Assembly (NCBI GenBank): GCA_945865485.1
Contig: CAMBEC010000007.1
Location: 1 to 64,000, forward strand
Length of the DNA stretch: 64,000 bases
From: Rickettsia typhi
Lineage (GTDB): Bacteria; Pseudomonadota; Alphaproteobacteria; Rickettsiales; Rickettsiaceae
Direction: 5' to 3'
The position numbers and the translations under genes were made by a program. The notes under the pieces are model-generated. The model did no database searches, was not told the origin of the DNA, and worked only from the letters and a program-made list of their open reading frames with translations. Positions 1 to 9,300 of this stretch are shown one piece after another; position 1 is the stretch's first letter; every line of letters starts with the position of its first letter.

Positions 1-20
1 CCCCCCCCCCCCCCCCCCCC
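1..20. other. poly-C run at window edge
   Basis: Twenty consecutive C residues open the window in an otherwise AT-rich sequence. This looks like a contig end or an assembly or tailing artefact rather than biology. The following bases up to about 317 contain no open reading frame or RNA that I recognise. Confidence 0.6.
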
Positions 21-317
21 ACTTGAAAACATAATAAGCCCCCCTATTTACAGCCACTTTGTAGGTGAAATTAAACATCATCTATTTTGCGTATATCTTT
101 TTTTTACCATCAAAACTCTTGCTATATAGTTTTTATAAATAACGCTAACTCTAAGACGAGTCCATAGCCAATTAGAAAGAAGCAAATTCCTCTTAGGGCA
201 AATTGTAACCTCGCTAATGATTCAGAGACTAGAGGGAAACTTCTCTGCCTTAAGAGATAGATGATAATGATTATCCAACTTAATTAAATTTGCTGATAGT
301 TAAAAGAGGTAGAAAAT

Positions 318-348
318 AAAGAAAGGCATACCGGTAAGTAGTATGCCC
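318..348 (-). terminator. putative intrinsic terminator of the BON-domain gene
   Basis: On the minus strand a 7-bp stem (GGCATAC/GTATGCC, plus-strand arms 325-331 and 341-347) is followed by a T-rich tract. It lies about 50 bases past the stop of the BON-domain gene, where a terminator is expected. The stem is short, so this is an inference from shape and position. Confidence 0.5.
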
Positions 349-395
349 TAGTAGTCTCCAAAAACCAATTTATAATAGAATATTATGGGTGGCTT

Positions 396-920
396 TTACA
401 TATTGGTTTTAACAGATTTTACGCCTTTCACATCTTTAGCTGCAGCTACTACTGTTTCTAAATCTGCAGGTCTAGCAACGCTGCCAAATATGTGTACTAC
501 CTGATCTGTAGTTTCGACATGGAGGTCATATCCCTTTAATATTTTATTATTTGCATACAAATACCTAATTTTACCTTTAATCTTTGCTGTAATTAAGGCG
601 TCTGACATTAACGATTTGCTTTCCTTAACTTTAAGCTGTGTATCAACTACATCTTTTACGTTATTGATACTAGAAGCAACTTCTATTGCTTGATGAGCTT
701 GTAGGGACGTATCCACAGCGCCCTCAAGGGTTACTACACGATCGATCGTTGATACGCTTATATTACTGGGGATATCCTTTTCGCTTATCAATCGAGCTTT
801 TACTTCTGCTGTTATAGCGGCATCTTCCACCGCGTCGGCAAAAGCATAAGAACTATTAAAGGCAGTAAAAGTTGATATAGCTATTGTAAGAGCTGTTATA
901 ATTGGGTTTTTTAATGACAT
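396..920 (-). CDS. BON-domain periplasmic protein (OsmY/DolP-like)
   Basis: 174 residues. An N-terminal hydrophobic stretch ending in an AFA-type cleavage site near residue 27 marks it as exported. Two BON domains follow, about residues 33-98 and 105-173, each with the valine/glycine-rich pattern (for example VTLEGAVD and VHIFGSVA). Two-BON proteins such as OsmY and DolP act in the periplasm or at the outer membrane and bind phospholipid, supporting envelope integrity. It lacks a lipobox cysteine, so it resembles OsmY more than lipoprotein DolP. It stands alone, with a likely terminator downstream. Family assignment is secure; the precise role is not. Confidence 0.85.
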   Translation of the reverse strand: MSLKNPIITALTIAISTFTAFNSSYAFADAVEDAAITAEVKARLISEKDIPSNISVSTIDRVVTLEGAVDTSLQAHQAIEVASSINNVKDVVDTQLKVKESKSLMSDALITAKIKGKIRYLYANNKILKGYDLHVETTDQVVHIFGSVARPADLETVVAAAKDVKGVKSVKTNM

Positions 921-1012
921 AATTTTCTTCTTTGATTAAGTTTACTAACTTACAGTGTTAACAGGCTAACTCGCTACTGTTAATATCGTGATTACGTATT
1001 TTTAGCTTTTAA

Positions 1013-1062
1013 TAGCTTTCTCATATATCTTATCTTGGTATTTTGAATATATGAGAAAGCTA
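1013..1062. repeat. 50-bp palindromic element, copy 1
   Basis: The ends form a perfect 14-bp inverted repeat (tagctttctcatat at 1013-1026, its complement at 1049-1062) around a 22-base loop. It lies just after the stop of the minus-strand gene ending at 1075, but has no T-run, so it is not a standard terminator. The same sequence recurs in reverse orientation at 2065-2107, which suggests a mobile or dispersed palindrome. Confidence 0.6.
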
Positions 1063-1074
1063 CACCTACTTATT

Positions 1075-1566
1075 TTATTTATTTTGAGTATATAAACTTT
1101 CTATCATTTCAGTAAGATTTCCAAACTCTGGCGTAGTGCCATTTTTTATATGTTTTTTAAGAGTAGCAGTAATATTACTTAAAACATTTTTTGCTGACTT
1201 AAGTATAGCAAAAGAATTAGATAATTCATCAGGAATTGATTTTTCAAGTTTTTCAAGACCAATGGCTACTTGCTTATAATCATTATTTTCAAAATTTGTT
1301 GCCATAGAATCGGCTGCCTTTTCAAAATCTGCTAATTTAGCTTTAGCTATTTCGCTATCTTCAAGACCCATTTTATCAACATATTTTTTTACTTCTGCTG
1401 ATAACATAGTCGCCACTTCGTGATACTCTTGGCGGCTTAAATGCTCTATCATTCTCTTTGTTAACTCTTTAGGAGATTTAGCTATATTTAGTGTTTCTTG
1501 GGTTGTATCAACCACGCTGTTTGTTACTTTACGCGTAGTATCTTTTATATTACTTATAACTCCCAT
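1075..1566 (-). CDS. hypothetical alpha-helical protein
   Basis: 163 residues, not recognised. The sequence is rich in K, E, A and L with heptad-like spacing and no proline-rich or hydrophobic membrane segment, so an all-helical cytoplasmic or secreted protein is likely. The first 35 residues (MGVISNIKDTTRKVTNSVVD) look amphipathic. No signal peptide is seen. It is monocistronic, with a palindromic element right after its stop. Real-gene status rests on length, on a clean ATG start, and on an upstream purine-rich stretch (aaaaagggag on the minus strand) that could serve as a ribosome-binding site. Confidence 0.6.
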   Translation of the reverse strand: MGVISNIKDTTRKVTNSVVDTTQETLNIAKSPKELTKRMIEHLSRQEYHEVATMLSAEVKKYVDKMGLEDSEIAKAKLADFEKAADSMATNFENNDYKQVAIGLEKLEKSIPDELSNSFAILKSAKNVLSNITATLKKHIKNGTTPEFGNLTEMIESLYTQNK

Positions 1567-2064
1567 AATAAACTCCCTTTTTAAATTAAACTCAAGTCAT
1601 TAACATATACATTAATTTTAACTTGTAGTTTAAGTGTAAGAGGGATTATATAGCTGTGTCAACACTTTCTTTATAAGAAATATAAATCAATCAGCGCTAC
1701 CCCAGGTTATGCTGTGTGTTTTTATTCGTAATATTTGTCTCAACATCAGTTGCATTTAACGTTAGCTCCGAGTAACTTCTCTGGCAGCCCCTTTAATGGC
1801 ACTGTTGCCACTGCCTCTTGTAACGGTGCTAACTCAACCACATAATATTGCCATTAGTTTGAGTTACTCAACTTTTTCAACTACTACGAACTCGTCTATA
1901 GGATTATTTAGTAATGGAAAATGGATAGTGGTAAGGGAAATTCTCCCCTACTACGGCTACGCCAGTTCTATGGAGAATTTAGTTAAAAGTACACCTAAAA
2001 AAGAAGTTTTTTTTAATTCAGACATAAATAAATATACCATAGTAGGCAACGAGGAAATATGCTA

Positions 2065-2107
2065 TAGCTTTCTCATATATTCAAAATGCCAAGATTAAGA
2101 TATATGA
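2065..2107. repeat. palindromic element, copy 2 (inverted, incomplete)
   Basis: This matches the reverse complement of the element at 1013-1062 over about 43 bases with a few differences, and lacks the last part of the closing arm. Two copies in opposite orientation within 1.1 kb support a dispersed repeat rather than a chance hairpin. Confidence 0.55.
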
Positions 2108-2280
2108 AGCAGTTTTATAAGATATGTGGGTTAATAGGCTTATATTTTATTAGCCCTGCTTCTTTTTTGGCTCTTAAATTTAAGATAAGTGAAGATAATA
2201 TGATGCTGTTTCGTATGACCATCAATATTACTTACTATACAACTTTAGTTGCTTTATTTTTTCTTGTAACTAATCTTTAA
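2086..2280 (+). CDS. possible small membrane protein
   Basis: A 64-codon frame (possible later start at the ATG at 2104) with two hydrophobic stretches, about residues 13-28 and 46-62. It begins inside the palindromic element copy, lies in a decayed region, and matches no family I know. No convincing ribosome-binding site is visible. It may equally be a chance open frame. Confidence 0.2.
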   Translation: MPRLRYMKQFYKICGLIGLYFISPASFLALKFKISEDNMMLFRMTINITYYTTLVALFFLVTNL

Positions 2281-2350
2281 ACAACTAATTGCTAGAATTT
2301 ATATTTATTGAGTGCAAGCTTATTCTGTTGAGTTAGCTATGTGTATACGT

Positions 2351-2690
2351 TACTACTCTAAGCCTTACTCTACCTCATGGCGAGTTGATGAGATTTGTAT
2401 TAAAGTAAAAGGCAAAAAGCTATCGTTCAATTAAAGGATCAGAAGATACTACCTAACCTCCTTCTTCTAGGCAATGCAAGTATCTTAATAACGTTATAAA
2501 GTCAGATCATAGGAGAATAAAAAGAAGAATAAACCCTATGTTAGGTTTTAAAACATTTAACACAGCAAGAAGATGTATCTTTGGTATAGAAGCTATGGCT
2601 ATGATGATTAAAAAGCAAACTCATTACTTAAGGCTTTCTATTTTAGAACAAGTACAATTTGTTAAAAGATTGTTCTATATCTATGACTAA
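2351..2690 (+). pseudogene. IS6-family transposase remnant
   Basis: Two pieces of an IS6/IS26-type DDE transposase remain in different frames. The first (from about 2351) reads SWRVDEICIKVKGK, matching the family block with the first catalytic Asp. The second, open from 2478 to the stop at 2688-2690, reads YLNNVIKSDHRRIKRRINPM and LGFKTFNTARRCIFGIEAMA, the conserved C-terminal block. The middle third, with the second Asp, is deleted. The residue that is usually the catalytic Glu just before DHRR is replaced by Ser. The gene cannot be active. A matching terminal repeat lies downstream at 2748-2765. Confidence 0.85.
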
Positions 2691-2747
2691 AAGCAGTTAA
2701 TTCTAAAGTTCAAAATTATCCATTTACAGATTATTTATTCTCCTTCT

Positions 2748-2816
2748 AAATTTGCAACAAAGTCGTTTAAGTTAACAACGGGTTTATCATTCCCCCTGCG
2801 ACTTTGTTGCAAATTT
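2748..2816. repeat. 18-bp inverted repeats resembling IS6 ends
   Basis: A perfect 18-bp inverted repeat: aaatttgcaacaaagtcg at 2748-2765 and its complement at 2799-2816, separated by 33 bases. The core GACTTTGTTGCAAA resembles IS6-family terminal inverted repeats (IS26 type, CTGTTGCAAA). The left copy sits where the right end of the transposase remnant should be. The right copy faces the other way, like the left end of a second, lost insertion. A simple hairpin of other origin is the alternative. Confidence 0.6.
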
Positions 2817-3068
2817 TTACAAAAATAATTGAAAAATACATCTAGTGTTCGTTTAAAGATTGCTAATTAATTAATATGCTGACACACTTAATCAAGGTTT
2901 GAAGAACTAATTAGCTATTTTATGCTTTTAGTTTAGTTTTGTGCTGCTAACCATAACTCAATACGGTTCCTAATATTAGGTGCGTTATGTTAGTTTAAGT
3001 TTACTACACATATTTACGTTTACTAAATAACTTATAGATTTTAGGTAAAATAATTTAAGGGTATTACT

Positions 3069-4208
3069 ATGATGAATATACTAAAATTCGTGTCAGGCGT
3101 GTTGTTATTATTTGTAAGTTTAACAGGGTTGGCAGAAGAGAAACAATTTACTTCTGAAGTAAAGGAGAAACTACAGACAAAAATGGAGTCATTAATTAAA
3201 GAAATTAATGCACCAGGATTCAATGTTGGTATATGGATACCAGGTGAAGGAGAGTGGCAAAATTCCTTCGGTGTTGCAGATAAAGAGACTGCAGAAAAAA
3301 TGAGCCTAGATAATCACTTTCGGATAGGGAGTATAACCAAAACTTTTGTGATTACTGCTGTTTTACAATTAGTGGACAAAGGCGATATATCCTTAGATGA
3401 TAAAATAAGTAAATATATCGATAATGTGCCTAATGGTGATAAGATTACTATCAGGCAGTTAGCAAACATGACAAGTGGTCTGGCTAATTATTCTGAAGAT
3501 GAAGAATGGGTAAAGAGTACGATTTATACTAAAAACGATCGGAATGTTCCGACAAGTGAGTTGTTAGATATAGCTTTTAAATTACCACCAACCTTTGCTC
3601 CAGGAAAAGGGTGGCACTACTCCAATACTAATACAGTATTACTTGGGCAAGTCATTGAAAAGGTTTCTGGTTTAAGTCTTGATAAATACTTGCAAGAAAA
3701 TATTTTTACACCACTTGCCTTGGAGAATACTTCTTTTCCTCTTGATGAGAAAATGCCATCTCCTTATGCTCATGGTTATACTAAACAAACTCTAGATGAA
3801 AAAGAAGCCGATGCGACATTTAACAACCCATCATGGACAAATGCTGCAGGACAAATGGTTTCTACTTTTGCTGATTTAAAAATATGGGCAAAAGCTCTTG
3901 GTACAGGGGCTCTGTTAAGCGAAGATGCATTTAAGGAAAGATTGACTTGGGTCACCCTACCGCCTAACACTGCAAAAAGAAAATACGGTCTTGGTGTTGG
4001 TTCAAATAGTGGTTGGATTAATCATACAGGCTCGCTACCAGGATATAATTGTGTAGTAGCGTATCTGCCAGAAAAACAAGCGGTTTTTGTTGTTATGATC
4101 AATAGTGATATGGATCTAGTAATAAAGGAGAAAAATGTACCGTTGACTGATATGGTATTTGAAGCTGTTACTAAAATAGTAACTCCTGACAATGTTCCTA
4201 TTAGATAA
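3069..4208 (+). CDS. serine hydrolase, class C beta-lactamase/DD-peptidase family
   Basis: 379 residues with a signal peptide ending near residue 22 (LTGLA-EE), so probably periplasmic. It carries the three marks of the penicillin-binding/beta-lactamase fold: SxxK as S88-I-T-K91, YxN as Y184-S-N186, and an HTG triad at 319-321 in place of KTG. This arrangement is typical of the AmpC/EstB/LACTB-like family (PF00144), which includes DD-peptidases, esterases and beta-lactamases. The HTG variant and lack of operon partners make the substrate unclear; peptidoglycan or peptide hydrolysis is plausible. Start chosen at the first ATG of the pair. All active-site residues are present, so it is likely functional. 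Confidence 0.85.
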   Translation: MMNILKFVSGVLLLFVSLTGLAEEKQFTSEVKEKLQTKMESLIKEINAPGFNVGIWIPGEGEWQNSFGVADKETAEKMSLDNHFRIGSITKTFVITAVLQLVDKGDISLDDKISKYIDNVPNGDKITIRQLANMTSGLANYSEDEEWVKSTIYTKNDRNVPTSELLDIAFKLPPTFAPGKGWHYSNTNTVLLGQVIEKVSGLSLDKYLQENIFTPLALENTSFPLDEKMPSPYAHGYTKQTLDEKEADATFNNPSWTNAAGQMVSTFADLKIWAKALGTGALLSEDAFKERLTWVTLPPNTAKRKYGLGVGSNSGWINHTGSLPGYNCVVAYLPEKQAVFVVMINSDMDLVIKEKNVPLTDMVFEAVTKIVTPDNVPIR

Positions 4209-4246
4209 TTTGCGTTTTTTATTAAGGAATATAACTTAAGTTAGGT

Positions 4247-4891
4247 TTGATTAAATTGCCTAAAAAACATGAAGATGAAAATGAGATAGAGCGTGCCCAA
4301 CAAGGCGCGCTTTATTCTAATTTAGAGAGAATCTATAATTTTCGACTCAGTTCAATTGTTGCAATTGTTCTTTGCTCTCTCATGCTATCAGCGTGCGCAT
4401 CTTCCTATTCGAAAACTAACTTTGCGATTATATCTAATTATGATTATAAAAAAGTGATTGATTGTGGCAAGAAAAAAATCGTCCTTATAGGGGGATGTTT
4501 TGATTTACTTCACTATGGTCATTTTGAATATTTACGAAAAGCCAAATCAGAAGGTGAATATCTAATTGTAGCTTTGGAGCCTGATAAGAGCATTATAAAA
4601 TATAAGAACCGTCAGCCATTTCATAATCAAAAGCAAAGAGCTGTAAACTTAAGTTCTATTAGGTTTGTTGATCATGTATTGATGTTACCGGAATTAAAAG
4701 GTTATGACGATTATCGCCAATTAGTAATCGATACTTGTCCAAACATAATAGCTATAACACAAGGTGACCCGCAACTTGCAAACATAAAAAAGCAGGCCGC
4801 TGATGTTGGAGCGGAAGTAAAGGAAGTGGTGAATTTATTAGATGGAATGTCTAGTAGTGCAATTCTTAAAACACGGTCATCCCGGACTTGA
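4247..4891 (+). CDS. HldE/TagD-type cytidylyltransferase domain protein with odd termini
   Basis: Residues 76-205 form a nucleotidyltransferase domain with the GGCFDLLHYGH signature (82-92, GxFDxxHxGH) and a final SSSAIL motif, as in HldE C-terminal domains and glycerol-3-phosphate cytidylyltransferases. These activate phosphosugars or glycerol phosphate with a nucleotide. The ends are unusual. The only in-frame start before residue 46 is TTG at 4247. Residues 33-50 resemble a lipoprotein signal ending LSAC (Cys50). The last nine codons are encoded by the beginning of a palindromic repeat (from about 4872). A later ATG at 4382 is possible but would begin at MLSAC. Function is inferred from the domain only; the gene may be partly degraded or remodelled. 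Confidence 0.6.
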   Translation: MIKLPKKHEDENEIERAQQGALYSNLERIYNFRLSSIVAIVLCSLMLSACASSYSKTNFAIISNYDYKKVIDCGKKKIVLIGGCFDLLHYGHFEYLRKAKSEGEYLIVALEPDKSIIKYKNRQPFHNQKQRAVNLSSIRFVDHVLMLPELKGYDDYRQLVIDTCPNIIAITQGDPQLANIKKQAADVGAEVKEVVNLLDGMSSSAILKTRSSRT

Positions 4892-5466
4892 TTTAACGAA
4901 GTGTCCTGCCTTTTGGTTTAGCGTCCATTTCAAGATACCGTCATGCTGAACGCAGATATCAGCATCCCAGGCAACAAAAGAAGATCCCGGATCAAGCTTG
5001 GGTAACTTGATAGAAAAAATACCATCATTTTGACAAAACGCTGTCATGTTCCGTTGCTTGAGATACCTGGTCAAGCCCGGTATGACTAAGATTGGGTTAA
5101 GGCTTGTAATAGTATCTTTCTTGTAATAGTCGTCCTTGTGCTCGATAAAAACACAGTCATACTGAACTTGATTCAAGATCTTCTTCTACTGCCTGAGATC
5201 CTGGGTCGAAGACATGCGAAGCCCAATAAATTCAGGATGGCTTACTGCGTTGCTTGAGATACCGGATCAAGCCCGGTATGATTAAGATGGGGTTACGCCT
5301 TGTAATAGTTGTCTTTGTGCTCGATAAAAACACAGTCATCCTGAACTTGATTCAGGATCTTCTTCTACTGCCTGAGATCCTGGGTCGAAGACATGCGAAG
5401 CCCAATAAATTCAGGCGGGCTTACTGCGCTGCTTGAGATACCGGATCAAGCCCGGTATGACTAGAT
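4872..5466. repeat. array of palindromic repeats with about 2.2 tandem 180-bp units
   Basis: The block is made of pieces of the dispersed palindrome family (gtcatcctgaacttgattcaggatct, gatcaagcccggtatgac and similar). A larger unit starting at gcttgagatacc recurs at 5056, 5252 and 5431, giving spacings of 196 and 179 bases; the first unit has a small internal duplication (cttgtaatagt). Open frames here run through repeat sequence on both strands and are not credited as genes. Similar palindromes in Rickettsia are called RPEs; I have not matched these to a numbered RPE family. Confidence 0.8.
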
Positions 5467-5739
5467 CTAGCAAATGTGATATTTATATGACAATCGTTGT
5501 AGAGAATGTACCATTATTACAAAACCTTGTAGAATTGTTGATAAGCTATTTCCAGTATCAAGCCTAGTTTAGGCTGACGATATTACAGGTAAATTATAAA
5601 GATTTACTAATCAATTTGGTGTATTAGTAGTTGACCTCATGCTCTAAAGTTCTATTATGTTAAAATGCGGTGTATGGTGCTAAATAGCTTATCCACAACC
5701 AAAATATTTTATAATTACGTTATCTAGGGATTTTAAGTC

Positions 5740-6351
5740 ATGGCAAATAATAGGAAGAATTTTTTTAAGAATGTGTTAACAACAGCATCCACTCTGGCGA
5801 TAATTGCCGGTGGTATAAATGATGCGGGGGCGGCCAACCATAGGGCGCAGGCAAATGGTTTTAATTTGGCCACTGGGGGCAGCATGACCAACGGGGTGTT
5901 CGCCAATGGAGATACTTTTAAATACGATGGAAATTTCACCGGTGTAACTGGTTCTATGAATGGTCTGACAATTGCGGAAATAAAAACTTTGGCTACAACT
6001 CCTGGTAACTTTACTATTGTTGATGACGCAGGAACGGGAGGAATACAAGTGACTATTTCTGCAGTTACAACTGGGGGCGGCGGTCAGTTGCCAATAGTTT
6101 TGTTTGATGGGAGTGAATTAATTCTCGATGGGGCAGCTGTTTATGCTGGTCTTGGAGCAATTAGCGCTCAAAACCCTAACAATGGTACTCTAACTTTAAC
6201 CGGAAATGGTTTGATTTATAACGGAACAATTGGAGCCGGGGGAGCTATAGATTTGGTTAAGGTTAATGCGGGAGCTGGAAATCAGGCGACTTTGGGTGGA
6301 GCTATTATTGCCAATAATATCAAATTTTGGATGATTCAATTCTTAACTTAA
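5740..6351 (+). CDS. rOmpB/Sca-type autotransporter, N-terminal part (frameshifted)
   Basis: 203 codons holding the signal peptide and the start of a passenger domain. Residues 1-31 (basic MANNRKNFFKN start, hydrophobic core, GAA cleavage region) form the long Sec signal typical of Sca proteins. The rest is Gly/Asn/Thr-rich beta-helix sequence. The frame ends at a TAA soon after 6321-6328 (AAATTTT), while the same style of sequence continues without break in another frame from 6327. It is therefore the 5' end of a single gene interrupted by a one-base shift. On its own this product lacks the barrel and could not anchor in the outer membrane. Confidence 0.85.
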   Translation: MANNRKNFFKNVLTTASTLAIIAGGINDAGAANHRAQANGFNLATGGSMTNGVFANGDTFKYDGNFTGVTGSMNGLTIAEIKTLATTPGNFTIVDDAGTGGIQVTISAVTTGGGGQLPIVLFDGSELILDGAAVYAGLGAISAQNPNNGTLTLTGNGLIYNGTIGAGGAIDLVKVNAGAGNQATLGGAIIANNIKFWMIQFLT

Positions 6352-9300
6352 ATGGTAACCTAACCGGTAACATCGATTTTGTAAATAATGCAGGGACGGT
6401 TGTTGTAGCTAATAATATAACCATCACGGGAACAGTTGATAGTACTGGGGGACCAAACGGTACGCTGAGGTTTACAGGTATTGGTACAGTGGATGGTAAA
6501 ATAGGTAATGGTAATTCGTTGCTGGCAATTGATATCGGTCTAGCAGCAAATAACAATGCCAATGCTTCAGCGACATTAAAGGGGGCAGTAATTAAAGCAA
6601 CTACAATTACCCTAAGCGCAAATTCTATTGTTGGTGGAGGTAATCATAGCTCAACGTTAGTGCTTGACAGTAGTGTTGCTGCTCAAGTGTTAACTGGAGC
6701 AATTGACTCAACTGCGGTTGCTAATGCCGGTACTAGCGTATTAAAGTTTGTGGGTGCTAATGGAACTGAAGTTAGTGGCAAGATTGGTAATGGTAATACG
6801 TTGACGGCAATTGATATCGGTCTAGCCGCAAATAACGATGCCAATGTTTCAGCGACATTAAAGGGGTCAGTAATTAAAGCAACTACAATTACCCTAAGTG
6901 CAAATTCTGTTGTTGGTGGAGGTAATCATAGCTCAACGTTAGTGCTTGACAGTAGTGTTGCTGCTCAAGTGTTAACTGGAGCAATTGACTCAACTGCGGT
7001 TGCTAATGGCGGTACTAGCGTATTAAGTTTTGCTGGTAATAATACATCTGAAGTGACTGGCGCAATTGGTGGAACTAACGCACTAACATCGGTTCAATTA
7101 AATGGTAATGCTCCTGGTAGTGTTGTAACGTTCGGTGGTTTGCTCAAAGCGGCAACTCTAGATATAGCTGGTAATCAAACTAAGGCTCAGTTAAATGGTG
7201 GGGCGTTGATTAATAAGCTAACTATTACTAATGCCAATTCAAGCGTGGACATAGCCAACGGTCAAACCTTAGAGTTTACAGGAGCTACTGCGGCGATAGA
7301 TTTAACGGGAACTAATGCTGGAATCACCTTCGGTGGTAATAATTCTATATTGAAATTCAATGCAACTGGTGGTGCGGCTGTAACGGCCACATTTAATGCT
7401 GCACTTGACCCAGGAGGTGTTAACAAAGGTAAAATAATATTAAATGCAGCTGGTGACGATGGAGCACTTCCTTTAGCTACCAAGTCATCATTAACTATTG
7501 CCGGTGGACCTCTTGGTATTGCAGGTGGTAATAAGCTATTATCAATTAGTGTAACTGGTGATCAGTTGGTTACCTTGAATTCGGCAATTGGTACTGCTTT
7601 GCTTGCAGTTGAAGCTGGAGCAAAATTACTAGCAACTGATGCATCAGCAGGTAGCTCAACTCTTACCACTATTGCTGCCGGTAGCGCATTGGAGTATAAG
7701 CCAGGCGGAGCTATGGATATAAGTGCTACGACATTTGCGAATGCGAATTCTGAATTGAAATTGACAGCCAATGGTGCTGCTCGTACATTCACTTTGCAGA
7801 GTAATATTAACCCAGGTGGTGCAGGTCAAGGAATAGTAATTCTTCATGGGGATGGCCAGAAGGCTACTTTAACAGGAAATGCTCTTAAAACTCTGGGTGC
7901 CAATCCTAATAAGCTTGCAGAGCTCCGAGCTACCGGCGGTACATCTGAAATCACAGCTCTAGTTGATGTAACTAATGTTAATTTGCTTACTGTCGGAAAT
8001 GGAGCAACACTAAATTCTCTGACGAAAACTGCTTTTGACGTTGCTTCAACGAAAATTGGTAATGCAGTTGATGGTGGCGGTACTTTGATTTTGGATTCGG
8101 AAGGTCAAGCTGCTATTAGTTTGCTTGATGCTGGTAAGGCGCTTTCTTTTGAGCATGGCAATTCATTATTAAAGCTAACCAACGTTACGGGCGCAAATCA
8201 TGCTGTATTTAAATTGAAAACAAACTTAGCACCGGGCGGAGCTGTTGATGAGCAAGGTAATTTGGAAATAAACGCCACGAATGGTAAAACCATAACGATT
8301 ACTAAACAAGTAGGTCAAACTATTGGTACTTCAAACATTGTGAGATTGGGAAGTTTATTAATCTCAGGTGATCAGGACGTGACCATTGATACTGGTGTAT
8401 TTGCTAAAAAAGTTGAAGTTACTAATACTGCTGCCGTTAATTTTGATCAAGTAATTAATCTTGGTGCAAATAGTACTCTAAAATTTACAGCTGCTGGTAA
8501 TACTCAGTCCGCTGCAGTAACAGCTACAAATATTGATTTTAATAATATTAATAGAGCCCTTACAGTTAAAAATGGTTCTAATCTCAACGTTGAAACAATA
8601 GCTAACGGAGCAAATTCATCATTAACTTTTGCTGGTAGTGGTAATTTAGCTTTAGGTGGGGCTAGAACGGTTACGCTTGGTAAAATTAGTGCTGGAGCAA
8701 ATGCTGCTATAGTCGTTTTGACACAAGGTACGTATACTACTGAGGTTCAAGTGTTGCACGCTGGTGGGGCCGTAAGACTTGGTGATGGATTCAATCTAAC
8801 TGGTGGTTTTAACGTAACAGGTGGTTTAGCTGGAACTGTAAAATTCCTGGGTAGTTCATCGGTTAGCGGTGCTCTGGGTACTGCTGGTAATGCTCTTGGA
8901 GCAGTGACTGTAACTGGCGCTGGCACAACACTACAAGTTGGTGGGGCTGTAACTGTCACTTCTCTTGATGGAACTGCTGGTAATGCTCAGAATTTGAAAT
9001 TTATCAATGCTGGGAATGTAGAAGTAAATGGTGCTGTTGGCGGAATTCAGCAATTTACTCAAATAGAATTTAATGGGGCTGGGAGTGTTGATTTTAAAAA
9101 TGCCTTACCTACTACCAATGGCAAAACTGTACATTTCAGCGCTAATTCTAGTGTTATAACAACTGGTTATGATCTTGGAACCACAATAATTACCACAGCT
9201 GTTGCGGGTGGCAAATTAACAGTTGATGCAATTCAGAATATTACCGGAAATATTGCGAATTTCGGTGCATTGCACATAAGTGGCGATAGAGCTGTGAATA

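Larger units (their letters stand above)
1567..3068. other. 1.5-kb decayed intergenic region
   Basis: There is no intact gene here that I can name. It holds the second copy of a 50-bp palindrome (2065-2107), an IS6-family transposase remnant (2351-2690) and facing IS-end-like inverted repeats (2748-2816). The stretch 1700-2060 has short open frames with no recognisable domain and may be remains of an older gene. The stretch 2820-3060 contains nothing I can identify apart from the leader of the next gene. Confidence 0.6.

Noticed and set aside
1796..2098. 100-codon plus-strand open frame
   Set aside because: No ribosome site, no domain, lies in a decayed region and runs into the palindromic element; looks like chance or gene debris.
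4877..5436. Open frames of 99 and 60 codons on both strands
   Set aside because: They are encoded entirely by palindromic repeat sequence.
4872..5466. Possible CRISPR array
   Set aside because: Repeats are long, palindromic and uneven, with no short unique spacers and no cas genes nearby.
6321..6330. Programmed -1 frameshift in the autotransporter
   Set aside because: The codon phase (AAA TTT TGG) does not fit the X XXY YYZ slippery heptamer; a simple homopolymer indel explains it better.
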